Source: Phoma sp. XZ068 (lineage: Eukaryota > Ascomycota > Dothideomycetes > Pleosporales > Didymellaceae). From it: a DNA stretch of 64,000 nucleotides. The DNA is taken from NCBI GenBank assembly GCA_004835665.1, contig RBKR01000003.1, forward strand, positions 1,550,001-1,614,000. The letters are read 5' to 3'. Below are positions 10,964 through 21,946 of the stretch, in pieces. The notes under the pieces are model-generated. The model was not told the origin of the DNA. It did not search any database and saw only the letters and a program-made list of their open reading frames with translations. The position numbers and the translations under genes were made by a program. Position 1 is the stretch's first letter. Each line of letters begins with the position of its first letter.

Positions 10964-12285
10964 ATGCGAAACCACTGCCTACGCCAGCTTCGACGCGCAG
11001 CGATACAAAGACCTGCTACGAATTTCAGCACCCGCGCAGGCCTACGCCGCGCTTTTAAAGAAGGAGATACTGTTCTTCTTCGAGACAAGAAGGAGAGTGC
11101 AGATGGCACTCTTTTGAAGCTGCAGGCAGCAAAGACGACGCATACCCACCGCGGGCTCATCGAACATGCCAACATCATTGGCAAAGAACCGCGCCAGGTA
11201 GTACAGTCGTCGAAAGGCTTCGAATACCGCGTTCATGAACCTACTTTGGCAGAGTACGTTCGGCTCACCCCACGACTCGTCACACCTGTGCGTCTACTGC
11301 CTTCAAACATAACATAGTTGTGTTGTGTAGAAACTAAGCTAAGTGACCCTAGTTATACCCCTCTGATACCAATTTGATTGTCTCTCTGCTCGACATTCAT
11401 GTCGATACTCCCTCAAGTGCCTTGAACGACGAGCCACCTTTCGAGATCCTCGAAGCCGGTACAGGACATGGAGCGTTGACATTGCATCTTGCTCGAGCCA
11501 TTCATGCCGCGAACCCCCCTCGAGCGAAAACCCCCGACTACGCCATCAGTGTAGAAGAACCAGAGGACGCGGTCTATTTGGGTGAGTCTATGGCAGACCT
11601 CCAAGAAACAACCGTAGAATCGTGGAAGCCCTGTAGACGTGCCATCGTGCACACATTGGACATCTCCAGCAAGCACTCCAAGCATGCAAAGAAGATCGTT
11701 CAAGGCTTCCGCCATGGGCTGTATGCCGGCAATGTCGATTTTCACGTAGGAGATGTGTCTGCATGGCTTGCTTCGCAGAGAGTGACCAGACAGACTGACG
11801 AGCCCTTCTTGAATCATGTATTCCTGGATTTGCCCAATGCCGAGACACACTTGGCAAATGTAGCACCAGCATTGCGTGTAAATGGACTGCTTGCTGTCTT
11901 CAACCCAAGCATTACACAAATCGCGCAATGTGTGGAGAAGATCCGCGAAGAGAAGCTGCCGTATCTACTTGACCAAGTTGTTGAACTCGGTGCAGGTATG
12001 ATCCGTGAATGGGATGTCCGGGCAGTCAGACCAAGATCGACACTGAAGAAGCCCGAGCCCAAGGACTCGCCAGAGACCCCAGATGTAGAGCCAGTCGATC
12101 CGGTCAAGGGCCAAGAAGCAAGAGACGGTGAGTTGGCAGAGACTCTGGCCAAAGAGGAAGAGAAATGGGCCATGGTCTGCCGCCCAAAGGCGGGTCAGAT
12201 GGTGGTAGGCGGTGGATTCCTAGCTTTGTGGAGGCGCATGGAACGCCCAAAGCGCAAGGAACGGAGTGAAGATGAGTCGAGCTAG
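10964..12285 (+). CDS. mitochondrial TRM61-like tRNA (adenine-N1)-methyltransferase
   Basis: Exons 10964-11287 and 11353-12285 (intron 65 nt), 418 residues. The N-terminus MRNHCLRQLRRAAIQRPATN is Arg-rich with no acidic residue, as expected for matrix import. A small beta domain (FKEGDTVLLRDKK; EPRQVVQSSKGFEYRVHEP) precedes LTPRLVTPLYPSD, the hallmark entry to the Trm61/Gcd14 catalytic fold. SAM motif I is ILEAGTGHGALTLHLARAI, and motif IV-like HVFLDLPN follows. The C-terminal part carries a charged insert (about residues 345-390). Trm61-family enzymes make m1A58 in tRNA; a separate mitochondrial paralogue is known in fungi. I infer m1A formation in mitochondrial tRNA. Confidence 0.85.
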
Positions 12286-12651
12286 ACCAATGGAATCCTC
12301 AATGTGCCCATTCAGCAGGTACACCGACATTCGTCACGAACCGATCTTCAGTGTCATGTATGTCCTTGTACCTTGTCTCACACGTGACGAACAACACACT
12401 GCGGGCGAGTAATTGCAAAAATTCCCCTCCAGTGAACCACATATGTTCGTGAACGACTGCAGGGTTTAGCTGGATATAGATTAGCATGGTGAGCTGTTCT
12501 CAAGTAAATACGGTATATAGCATTCCCATTGGCTGCGGCATGGACCCTAGTTTGACTCGTCATGCGGCGCGATTAGAGAGCTACTTCCATCATTTATATC
12601 CACCACGGCATCGTTCCCCCGCCTCCCCCACCGATCCTCAGAATTGCGACA
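12286..12651. other. intergenic region
   Basis: About 365 nt between two plus-strand genes. A CACGTG core is present at about 12381-12386. Nothing else recognised. Confidence 0.35.
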
Positions 12652-13301
12652 ATGAGCGGCGCGGGCGAGAATCGGTATGCCATCCAGTGCGCTTTTATGA
12701 ACTGCAGCTAACAGCGCTGCAGCTGGCGGAGGCCAGGACAAGGCAATGCGAAGGACGGACGACAGCAACCTACCGCGCCGACTGGCAATGCGTGGGGCAA
12801 CAAGGCCGCTCAGAGCAACAAGTCCGCATCTCCAGGGCCGGCAGCGCCAGTTCCTACTCCCAAGGAAGAGCACGTCCCCGTGCGCGACTTCAATGCAGTC
12901 GAGGTTAGGAACTATCTGAAGAAGAGTAAGTGCCCTTGGTCTCGACAGACAGCTTCGAGCTGTATAAAAGAGCTACAGCTGCTACGAACGAGCAAAGCTA
13001 ACACATGACAGAGTACCGTGAGACCGTGGCTGGTAAGACCCCTTCGAAAGCTCACGCGACCTCGTAGCTGCTAACATTGCGCTTCAAGACCAGCCCGCGG
13101 TTTACCACAAGGTCGAGGGCGATTCTGTCCCTAAAAGAAGCAGTGGCGTATGGGGCGCTCGAGGTACGTTTAACTAACCCTCAAGCTCTGGGTTGGATCT
13201 GACACCGTAAAGGCGCCGGCACGGCACACAAGATGCCCAATGGGCAGAACTTCTTCGACGTGCTGAAGAAGCAGCTCGCCAACCTCGACCAAACCAAATG
13301 A
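12652..13301 (+). CDS. small conserved-looking protein of unknown function
   Basis: Five exons reconstructed from splice signals: 12652-12674, 12723-12925, 13012-13032, 13089-13163, 13213-13301; 136 residues. The N-terminal half is low complexity (Gly/Gln/Ser/Pro, containing TGNAWGNKAAQSNKSAS); the C-terminal half is ordered-looking: VRDFNAVEVRNYLKKKYRE, ADQPAVYHKVEGDSV, SGVWGARGAG and a terminal amphipathic helix NFFDVLKKQLANLDQTK. Exon 3 is only 21 nt. The acceptor of intron 3 was chosen at 13088 because the next CAG breaks the frame; the first acceptor (12722) is the least certain junction. I do not recognise the family. Four introns in 650 bp with a perfectly maintained frame argue that it is a real gene. 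Confidence 0.75.
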
Positions 13302-14208
13302 TCACGCACGCCATCCACGCACACACACCTTTTGATTCAGCGGCATTATAAGGCATTGCGGGCGTTCTGTGGGACTCGGCAGTCTATGGGTGGGTGGCTT
13401 CTGCGGTAATATGCAGAGTCCTGGACTATCTCACACCATGGCGTTGTGGACATCTCATATATGGGCATGCATCTTCCGGTTTGTGGGTATGTTCAAAGTG
13501 ATACCTGTCTACATTACGGGTGCGCCTGGGTATGGCACGAACACTGTTTGAGCAATAGAGCGCGGCTTTGAGGGGGGCATTTTGTATAAAGTCAATTGTG
13601 GTGAAACGCATGCGACCGGAAACACAAGCGCGAGCATATTGTTATTACATCAGTATGAACAAAAGGCATTCGATTGATCAATATATGTGGCTCTGAATAT
13701 AATGCTACCCATGGCAGTCTTGACCACTAAGATTGTCAGGAGATTTCCCAGGTTAAACCCTGCCACACAATCTTGACAACAAACAATGCACCGACGTCGT
13801 CCAGGGGCTTTGGAGAAGTGAAGTGTCTGCTTGTAATCGCGTGTGCATCGACGGTCGCTTGCTTTGTCTAAATTCGTGCTCTCTCACCTCAACCCTTTCA
13901 CCCTACTCATCTCATCTCCGCGGCCAAGCCAAACTAGTCTCAACCTTCACAATTCGCTACCTTCAAGGATACTCCACTGCGAACGCGCCCTTGCCCCGCT
14001 ACGACCTTTCGACACAGTGTTCTTGATTTCTATAGTGCCCGCTACCGAACTGCACGCTCCGGAACGCGACGTAAAAGGAGAGCGCAATCACAGGGGACAC
14101 AGCGCACATTGCGATCAACGAAGCCACCATCACAATTACACCTTGCCGAGCTCCGATGCGCCAAACATTGCGGCCCCGTTCCTCGATACTATATTAATTC
14201 TCACGACC
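13302..14208. other. 0.9-kb intergenic region and probable long leader
   Basis: Between two plus-strand genes. The 370 nt before the next ATG are open in its frame but contain no ATG, and are C/T-rich with direct TCTCACCTCAACC-like tracts, consistent with promoter/leader. No RNA gene seen. Confidence 0.45.
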
Positions 14209-15899
14209 ATGTCCTCTCCGCCGCGGACGCCTACCCACCGGCCGGCCTCGTCCCACCGCCGCCCCTCTAGCCTCGACATGTCACATTCCAGACGGCAGTC
14301 GTTCAATCGCCCCTCCTCTAGATCCGGCTACTCGCCCGTGACTCCACGCTCGTCGCACGACTTTGACCACGGCAGTCCCGCGCAACATTTTGACGGGGGC
14401 AGGGACAATGGTGGGGGTCTGGGCAATCTTGCGGACGAGCTGGGCGAATGGGGGAGCGAGGACGAGGAGATGGAGATGGACAGCGAGTTTGGGGAAGAGC
14501 TGGAGCACCCACATGCGGTTGTAGAAAGTATTGGCACAGCTGTAGAGCATGACGGGTCAACAGGGGCTCAGGGTGCGGTCATCGTGAATGGGGTGAGGGA
14601 TAGTGGGGTGGCGTTGCAGAGCTCTCCCTCAGCACAGTCAAGAGCCACGCTGAGCCCAAGCGCGGCAACCAAGTCGAAGAAACACAACAGGCAACAGTCA
14701 CTGTACGATGGGTCAGACTACGGGGACGACTCGGATCTGGAGAACGAGGGCATTACGCCGGCCCTCGAAGCGCGCATGGCCGCTATCGAAAGCCTCGCAC
14801 GGAGAGGCATGGAGGAGAACGGCAGTGCCGCAGACGAAGTTGTCAAGCGCGTCACAGAACACCTGCGAGATCTAGGGAGCCAGATCGCCATCGAAAACGG
14901 AGCAACACGGTACGGCGCATCCAAGACTCCATCTCAGAGCCCTTCAGCTAACACAACGCAGTCTGAAAACCGCCCACGACTCCCTCACAACCCACCTCAC
15001 CCACCAGTCACGCGTCCTCACCTCCCTGACCGCTGCATTCACCGGCCCACGCGCCATTATCCCCTCTGCAGACGCAATCGAAGAGCTCCTTCCCCTCGTT
15101 GAACAGACTCTCGAATCACTCCCCCACAGCTCCACAGACCCAATAATATCCCTCTCCCACCTCACACTCTCGACACGCGAACTGCTCCAACACCTCTCCA
15201 ACGTCAGTGACACACTGCACATGTCACGGCAAACGACCACCAACGCCGCACGCCGGCTGCGAACCAGCAAAGAGCAAATCCACGAGTGGAAGCGCGAGTC
15301 AGAACGTACAGCCGAAGGACGAGAATTCATCGAGCGCGGCGACTGGGACAGGAGGCTCCGCGAGCGCGAGGCAAAGCGGGCGTGTGGAGAAGTAATGTCA
15401 GGTTTCGAAGAAGCATGCGGACTGTGGAGGAAGAGGTTGTGCGAGGGTTTGGGTGTGGCTAGTGCGTAGTCCAGTGCGCTTCCCTTCCCCCCTTCTACCC
15501 CAACTCAACTAGCTATGCTTTTTATCGCCTGCTTTTGCGAGTCGACGGGGTCGGGGCGACGAGCTAATCAGGCCTGCAGGCGACGACTTCCCTTCCGACT
15601 CACGGCATGCCTGGCCCGACGAGAAAATCGCTGATAAACCGCCGGACACGACTCCTCACGACGGCCCGCGAGCAGAAACCCCAGCTGGATTGAGGGACTT
15701 TGCTCCCTCCCCGGCTCCACCAGGCATACGCAATTTCTCGCGCCCATCATCCTCGTCGTCACGCTTCTCAAACCGCTCGTGGGTCGAAAGCGCCTCCCCC
15801 GTCTCCCCACGACACGTCCGCAAGCCCTCCGGAAAACAACAGAAATCCTCATCCGACTCGGCCTTCCGTTTCTCAGACGACGAGCTGGTTCCGAACTAG
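14209..15899 (+). CDS. Ser-rich coiled-coil protein of unknown function
   Basis: Exons 14209-14909, 14962-15461 and 15580-15899; 506 residues. Residues 1-70 are Ser/Arg/Pro-rich (phospho-site-like), an acidic block follows (EWGSEDEEMEMDSEFGEELE, about 85-105), then a helical region: EARMAAIESLARRGMEENG, a four-helix-like segment TAHDSLTTHLTHQSRVLTSL, and a charged coil TNAARRLRTSKEQIHEWKRE. The last exon supplies a disordered tail ending FRFSDDELVPN. The third exon is inferred: donor GTGCGT at 15462, branch GCTAATC and acceptor CTGCAG at 15579 join in phase; if that 118-nt intron is retained the protein ends early with VASA at 15468. I do not recognise the family. 14209 is the only ATG at the N-terminus in this frame. 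Confidence 0.75.
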
Positions 15900-16322
15900 C
15901 GAAACGCTTCATACATACATGCTTTGTTCCTTTGTTACATAGCCGGGACTGCCTCCCTTGCATATTTTTCCTTTGTATCTGCATGGCCGAGGAGAGGGCC
16001 TGGGGCGTTGGCGTGGAATATTTGTCGTATGTTATAAAGCGGCATTGGGATACCGGGGTTTGGTAGATGGTTATGCATGTGGTTAAGGAAACTGGTAATA
16101 CCCTATATATGTCATTTAGATTGGGAATCGATGCTTTCTTTTGTTCAGGCCGGACTCCAAGCACCATGGGAAATCACTCGCGTTCCACATGTCAAGTACT
16201 ACATGTATGTTTCCAAGCAGATCTTCCTCAGGCGCTACGGTCGTACGTAGCCTGTACATTTCGCCCGTTTCCTTGCGCAACATCTAGACGTCCTTACAAT
16301 ATCATGCTCACCATTCAAAGTG
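15900..16322. other. convergent intergenic region
   Basis: About 420 nt between 3' ends of the coiled-coil gene (plus) and the BTB gene (minus). Nothing recognised. Confidence 0.5.
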
Positions 16323-17449
16323 TCATAGCAGCCATTCCGCAATAACATCCTGCAGATCCAAAGGATAATCCCCGCCACGCCTCAGCATCTCTCGGTGTGG
16401 ACGATGCTTGCAGAACGCAGGAAGATGAAGTGCAATGAAATGCACAACCATCTCACGCAGCGGATGCATAGCCTCTCCGTCGTCTCTATCGGGGACGTGC
16501 TCTTCATTGTAAACATACTGGAGCAGCTCGATGATAGCGGGGCGGGTAGGTCGGAATAAATCCAAGCAAGCCAGAAACTTGCGCAGTCCAGCTTCCGCAT
16601 CTTTCTGCAGGTTGGCGATCAGAAATTCTTCGGCAAAGAGGTAGATGCGAGCGTATCCCAGCAAGGCATCTGATACATCCTGGTTCCAACTGCCGTTGGC
16701 CATCCTTGGATCACGTTCCATCCTGTCAATCTCTTCGAGGGTGGCATGTTTCTCTTTGGCCCAAACAATGGGAGAGGTTGCGTATGGGGGATTATCGAGT
16801 AGATCACAAAAGCAGTATTCTTCGATAGTGTTCTTGTAACTCTTATCACGCTTCAGGCTGTACTTAGCATCTTTGGCGAGCTCGTTAATGTCACCTATAC
16901 TGGCGCACAAAACATGAGCCGTTAGCTCATTATTACGTGCGAAGGCACTGTTTCTTGCTGCAATGCGCCGGCTCAGCACCCAGAAGTCCTCTTTGATGTC
17001 AAGTGTAGAGCGGTCAATGAGTCGCGACTCTGGTGGCGGCAGACTATGACCGTATGCAACTTCGCAGATCCTCTCGAAGTCCTCCACTGTGATGAAGGGG
17101 AAGCGTGCAACACTCTCCTGTGATTCTTTGAACGGGACATTGATAATTCGCTCGAGAGGCTGTGAAAACGCTGCAATGGCGCCAGAGTGGATTGTGACTG
17201 GCCTGTCATCAATGCCGATGAGGAAGATGAACTGTTTTGAGTGGAGGATGCTACCATGAGTCAATCACTGTGCAACAAGCTTCCAGTGAAGCACCTGCCT
17301 TGCGAAGGAAGGCATCTTTGCAGCTTCTGAATGGTTTGATTGGAGTGCAGGTGCGGGTAAATGAGAGAGTTGTCAGCTTGGGATCCGTTTGAACGCGTCA
17401 AGTACAGTTCAGCAGTGAAGTGAAAGCCAAGCTTCTGCCACACTAGCAT
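16323..17449 (-). CDS. BTB/POZ-domain protein
   Basis: Modelled as exons 17449-17295 and 17250-16323 (intron 44 nt, GTGCTT...GGTAG), 360 residues. The main exon has no ATG before SILHSKQFIFLIG and an in-frame stop lies shortly upstream, so an upstream exon is required; the one given is the best phase-compatible choice but its 51 residues are not confirmed. The BTB fold is seen as HSKQFIFLIGIDDRPVTIHSGAIAAFSQPLERIINV and the continuing FPFITVEDFERICEVAYG, typical of the large fungal family of KLHL-less BTB proteins. The rest, about 220 residues, is helical with RPAIIELLQYVYNEEHVPD and a conserved-looking C-terminal MVVHFIALHL. Such proteins may be Cul3 adaptors; the target is unknown. Confidence 0.78.
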
Positions 17450-17874
17450 ACCTTGATCTTTGAATATTCATGCTCCGTGGGTTTGCTGTGGGTGAAGTAT
17501 GCAAACTCGTTCGACAAACCTGAGCTGGTGATGCGGGTGATGTGAATGAGGGAACTCGTCCATGAGTAAATAACTGAGCCGAAGATGTGACGCCTTCATA
17601 GCGGTGTATCATCGAGAGATATTCAGTGTGGGTGAATTTTATCGCTTTCGGTTCTCGAGTTGGAAGATGCATGGAAACAGCGTTGTGAGCGGTGAACTGA
17701 TTGACGCAATGGGAACTTCCCTCCGCCGAGCCTGGCGTCCAGCGTCCCTTCCTCAAACTTACGACAGCGCACCCGTGGCCAACGAGAAAGATCATTGTGA
17801 ATAGCATTAGTATTTGGTATGTTCATATCCACATTGAGCGTTGCCGAATCAGCAAAGCGATGAGGCACAGGTCG
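17450..17874. other. intergenic region
   Basis: About 425 nt upstream of the BTB gene and downstream of the rhodopsin-like gene, both on the minus strand. An additional BTB 5' exon could hide here; none is convincing. Confidence 0.35.
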
Positions 17875-19222
17875 CTATACATCATGATACACAATCTTCG
17901 TCTCGTTCTTCACATGTATCCCCTGCTGTTGTTGTTCGATATTAGAATCTCTGGGTGTGATGTCGTGCATTACGAAAGCCTTGCTCGAGCCGGCGAAGTC
18001 ACTACCACCCATCAGACCGCCCTCGTCGGCGAATCCCACTTCTGAGTCCGAGTCTGGGTTGCTTCCGCGTTTCACTGGAGTACTCCCGTACGTCGGGGCC
18101 GAGCCGGTGCCTTTATAACTCGGTGATGGCACGGTGGTGGCTTTGACTGTGCTGAAGAAGCCGCCGAATGAACGGAAGACGGGGCGGAGAAGGGGAAGTG
18201 ATGCTGGAGTTTATCAGCAAAGGTCTTTCAGTGGATAATACTGACTTACTCGCAAGCGATGCAAGATTGACATCGCAGACTGCCCATATCTGATCCTCAA
18301 GACCATCCCATGTGAGATCCTTGTCCATTTTCTTGTCCAGCGCAAGCGTGTGAATAATGGTCATCAAGGCTGAGAAGCACACCGCAACACCTGCAACAAA
18401 CATGGCTGCTACTGCAAACTTACGCTTGAGCGGTAAATGTAGCTTCCATATCTCGATTAGGGGGCAGAGTAGGATCGCAAGTTCGATGATGAAGTGTGGT
18501 ATTCCTGCGCCGAAAAGCGACATCATAGGTGTCAGTGGACATGTGCCAGGTACATCTGCGTTCCAAAATTTCCTTATCGGCGTGCATTGCATGCATATGA
18601 GCGTGACCTGTGTTTGTCAGCATTCGATCCCTGCGCATATTGGCTCTATGCGAGCACCACATACCCTCACGATGATCCAGGCTACTGATAGTACGAATAG
18701 GATTCGAATAGGCTGTCGTATCATCGACAAGGAAAACATCCGCCAGTAGAAACCGAGGATGACGAACTTGCTGAGGCCAACAGAAAAGGTGTACAGCCCT
18801 GTGTTTCTGTCAGTAGCCGCTACTTGTAAAGCAAGTACTCCATACACATGTCTGCCCACAGATCAACAAAGTAGTGATGTACGATCTGTTCCTCGGAGAG
18901 GTCGATGTCTTTCATTGGAAGGCCGAACCCCCATCGTGTCTCTGCTGGAGTCAGCGTCATTCGAACGATCCAGAGTAGCGATCATACTGAAGAGGCTGAT
19001 GAAAGTAAAACCTGTCCCTATTGCCTATCCGAACGTAAGCACTTGGTCGCGCGAAAAGTGTGAAGCACTTACGAAGGCCACTATGGATAGATAGTCTTCC
19101 CACACCATAGTTACTCTTGTTTGCCGACGAGCAACATTTCGCAACACTATCGCAACGGCTGCAGCAGTGTACGGAATCAGAGCAGCTGCGTAGAGCTCCG
19201 ACCGTCGGTCAGAGCGTGTCAT
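17875..19222 (-). CDS. fungal rhodopsin-domain integral membrane protein (PTH11-like class)
   Basis: Six exons: 19222-19073, 19024-18988, 18941-18846, 18798-18665, 18607-18250, 18203-17875; 367 residues. Introns are 48, 46, 47, 57 and 46 nt. Seven hydrophobic segments can be followed: ALIPYTAAAVAIVL, WEDYLSIVAFAIGTGFTF, LYTFSVGLSKFVILGFYWRM, IRILFVLSVAWIIVRV, MSLFGAGIPHFIIELAILL and FAVAAMFVAGVAVCFSALM among them. Diagnostic family features are KFVILGFYWRMF after TM3, CTPIRKFWN in the loop, CPLTPMM and the W.VCDVNLASLATSLPLLRPVF block. The cytosolic tail is about 100 residues with NPDSDSEVGFADEGG. The family contains G-protein-coupled-receptor-like proteins, including Magnaporthe Pth11, but no CFEM domain is present here. 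Ligand and function unknown. Confidence 0.87.
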
Positions 19223-20766
19223 GATGCCTGAAGCTGGAGTTTGTGAGACCGTGACATGAGAAACTATTACCAGTCGCGGCTTATACGGGGAGCTGCATTC
19301 ACAGTTGTCGAAGGATACGCCTATCTACGGCTCGGTTGTTCAGTTCTTGGTAGTGTCCAACGCGGGTGAATGTGGCAGGTTGTTTCATGCCAGGGGATAC
19401 CAGTGTTGGAAGAGAACGGCGGAGGATTTCCAATAGATAAGAACACACGATCGGTAGGACATGATGCTGTACGCAAGGCTGTGCAATAAGAGTGAATGTT
19501 TCCATGCGCCTGTGAGCTGGTGCTGGGATGTACCTGCAGCAAGGGGCTCCCTAGGCTGATCTGTGTTTCGGAGCGTGCCAATCAGTGAATTCGACATGTA
19601 TCGATTGGTACCTGGCGTTGACAGATGCAGCTCCTTGTGACATGTTGCCAGCGAAACAACAGTGGAGGTATTGCTATTCTCGGCCGTAGCCGCAGGCGCG
19701 CATGTACATCAGCTTACTGGATGATCATTTCTACATTCCCAGGCAACTGGACATTGACGCGCAGGGTACAAATGAGGGACTTCGTCCTGCGGCACGGACG
19801 GAGACGCCGTACCCGATCCCTTTAAGATTCATGCAAAATACGTGCGGCTGTTGTGTAACGAATGATCGCACGTGTTACTCGAAATGCACGGGTCGGTCCG
19901 GTGGCGTGCTATTGTGCTCTATCTGCGTTACGACACTGTACAGCTGCTTGTATATCTTTGATCACCAGAACGCCTTCTAGTATTGCGAACCTAGAGGAGT
20001 AAACCGACATCGAAAACTTATGGCCCGTACAATGCAGCTTTACGAATTGTCTTCCACATATGCCGTACCAATGGAGTAATCAACCGACCCCCCTTGCATA
20101 ACAACGGTCAGCTATTGTCCGTTGGTCCGCGCAGCGGGAAAAGATGGATTTCCTCTAATTTTAAGATTCCGAGCCAGTGAATGGCTGGAGAAGATTAGCT
20201 AATGCTCATCCCTTTAAAAAAGACTGCGGAGGTGGCGCTGGGCACGCCACACGATTAACGACGATTGTCCTTCAAAGTCGACCCTGCCTCTTGTACCTGG
20301 ATGGCAGTCGCCGACATGAACTTGGCAGCAGTACTCAAGCAATGCCTCGGAGGTTCCTTCTACAAAGAGTATCTGTCGCTCCTCTAGTTAAGTAAGACGC
20401 ATCGTGGGAGGGCACTCGTAAACTTGGCGTCTACTCTGGAAGCCTTTGATGACCTCTAAAGTCTGGGCTGGGACTCGGCTTGTTGCCAGGATTCCTGAGG
20501 GAATGAGGGCCTGCACCAGAAGTGCTCTACCCTCGCTCATAGTGTTTCATCTCGACCAATTAGTCGTAGACAGCCAATCTCTTCGAGACCCAGGGCGCCG
20601 AACAGCTTCCTTCCGAATCGTGAGATGATAGCTCACTGACTCTCGCCAGTTTGGGCGAGCAGAAGCCGATTCTCCTGCACGTCGCTGGCGTTGACACCTC
20701 AAAGATGGGTTTGGGTCCACGGCTCTGGCAACAATACGAACGCTCAGACAACATTGTACATAATGA
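19223..20766. other. 1.5-kb gene-free region
   Basis: Between the 5' end of the rhodopsin-like gene and the 3' end of COQ4. Only short unrelated open frames on both strands; no spliced gene model of reasonable quality, no RNA gene, no repeat recognised. Confidence 0.5.
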
Positions 20767-21688
20767 TTATACAGCAGCCCTAGTCATGGCCTCTTTAGTC
20801 TCCTTTTCTTTTTTCCGCGCCTCACGCGCTTCCTTGCGCATAGCGCGGAGATCTGGCGGTTTTTCAATGCCGAGTCTTGTTCTCAACTCGTTGATGTCAG
20901 TCTCCAGCTCCTCCTCCCAGTAAACATTGATCACGTCGTCGGCACGGGCTCCGTTCCTTGCCGCCCAGGGTCCATAGATATCCAGGAACCTCCTCCACTC
21001 TCCCTTCTTCAATGTGAAGGCGCTGAAAACAGCAAGGCCTGTCATGGGTAGTCCGGTGTTGGCGAATTCGAACGCTTTAAGCGCAACTTCCCCCTCTCGG
21101 AAAACGGGCAGTCCAACAAGAGCATGATAGAAGTCGTGACACTCACGATATCTCTGCATAACGTATGCACACTCCTCGTCATCTATGTACCGAACTTGCG
21201 CTCGTGTGTCCGGCGTGACGCCTTCCGCATCTAACCACGCAGCATAATTATAGCCCACCGTGTTAGGTGGCAGCGCGCGAAGACGAGGGATATCGAGGGA
21301 TTTGGAGGTCAATCGGGGTCTGTCGCGTAGAATTCGTCGCCCAGTGGCGTTCATGAGCATACGATCTCGGAGCTTGTATATAAAATATGGTTGCGCCGTA
21401 GCCTCGCCGAAGTCAGCAATCAGTTCTGGAAGAACGTTAGCATGAATCAGCTGCTTCTAATGCGCTGTCAGTACCTCCTTTCCTTGGGTCTAGGAATGCC
21501 CCAATGCCAGAGCTGATGGCCAAACCCAGCCTTCCAACCGGTGTCAATGGCACATGCTCTTCGTAACTCGACTTAGGGCGGGTGAAGAGCGAGAGGCAGC
21601 GCGCTTCTGCTCGAACATTTCGCGCTGTATTGGCGCATCTTGAGAGCAAGATGGCCTGCGGCCGCAGTAATCGAACACCAGTCGCCAT
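20767..21688 (-). CDS. COQ4: ubiquinone biosynthesis protein COQ4, mitochondrial
   Basis: Exons 21688-21475 and 21425-20767 (49-nt intron), 290 residues, the usual fungal length. The first 35 residues (MATGVRLLRPQAILLSRCAN) form an Arg-rich presequence. The core begins HVPLTPVGRLGLAISSGIGAFLDPRKGELIADFGEAT and contains the strictly conserved zinc-site pattern HDxxHx11E in HDFYHALVGLPVFREGE, then EFANTGLPMT. Coq4 is a peripheral matrix-side inner-membrane protein of the CoQ synthome and has been linked to oxidative decarboxylation of the ring. A Lys/Glu-rich helical tail of about 25 residues closes the protein. An upstream ATG at 21808 exists in frame, but the 21688 start gives the better targeting signal. 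Divergent from the SET gene. Confidence 0.95.
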
Positions 21689-21946
21689 ATACGTTGAGGT
21701 GAGGAAGACGAACCGAGATGGTCTGACATCAACGATGGAGCTCTCGCCTAATCGATAAGAACGCCACACTTCAGCCACAGCACGCCTTTTGCAACTTTGT
21801 GACTCCACATGCTCGAAATTGTTGGCATCAAATATACACTCTCGCTATAAAGGATACAAGTGCGCGCTGTGTCACCAGAACGGACATTGCCTCGTATTCG
21901 TGGAACGTGAGTTTGTGGAATCAGAATCTGCCCTCGACCGCCCAGG
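21689..21946. promoter_or_regulatory. compact bidirectional promoter COQ4 / SET gene
   Basis: Only 258 nt separate the two ATGs, so both genes must share this stretch for transcription initiation. No specific factor site recognised. Confidence 0.55.

Noticed and set aside
20177..20628. Short open frames upstream of the COQ4 3' end as a small gene
   Set aside because: No consistent splice signals joining them and no recognisable motif.
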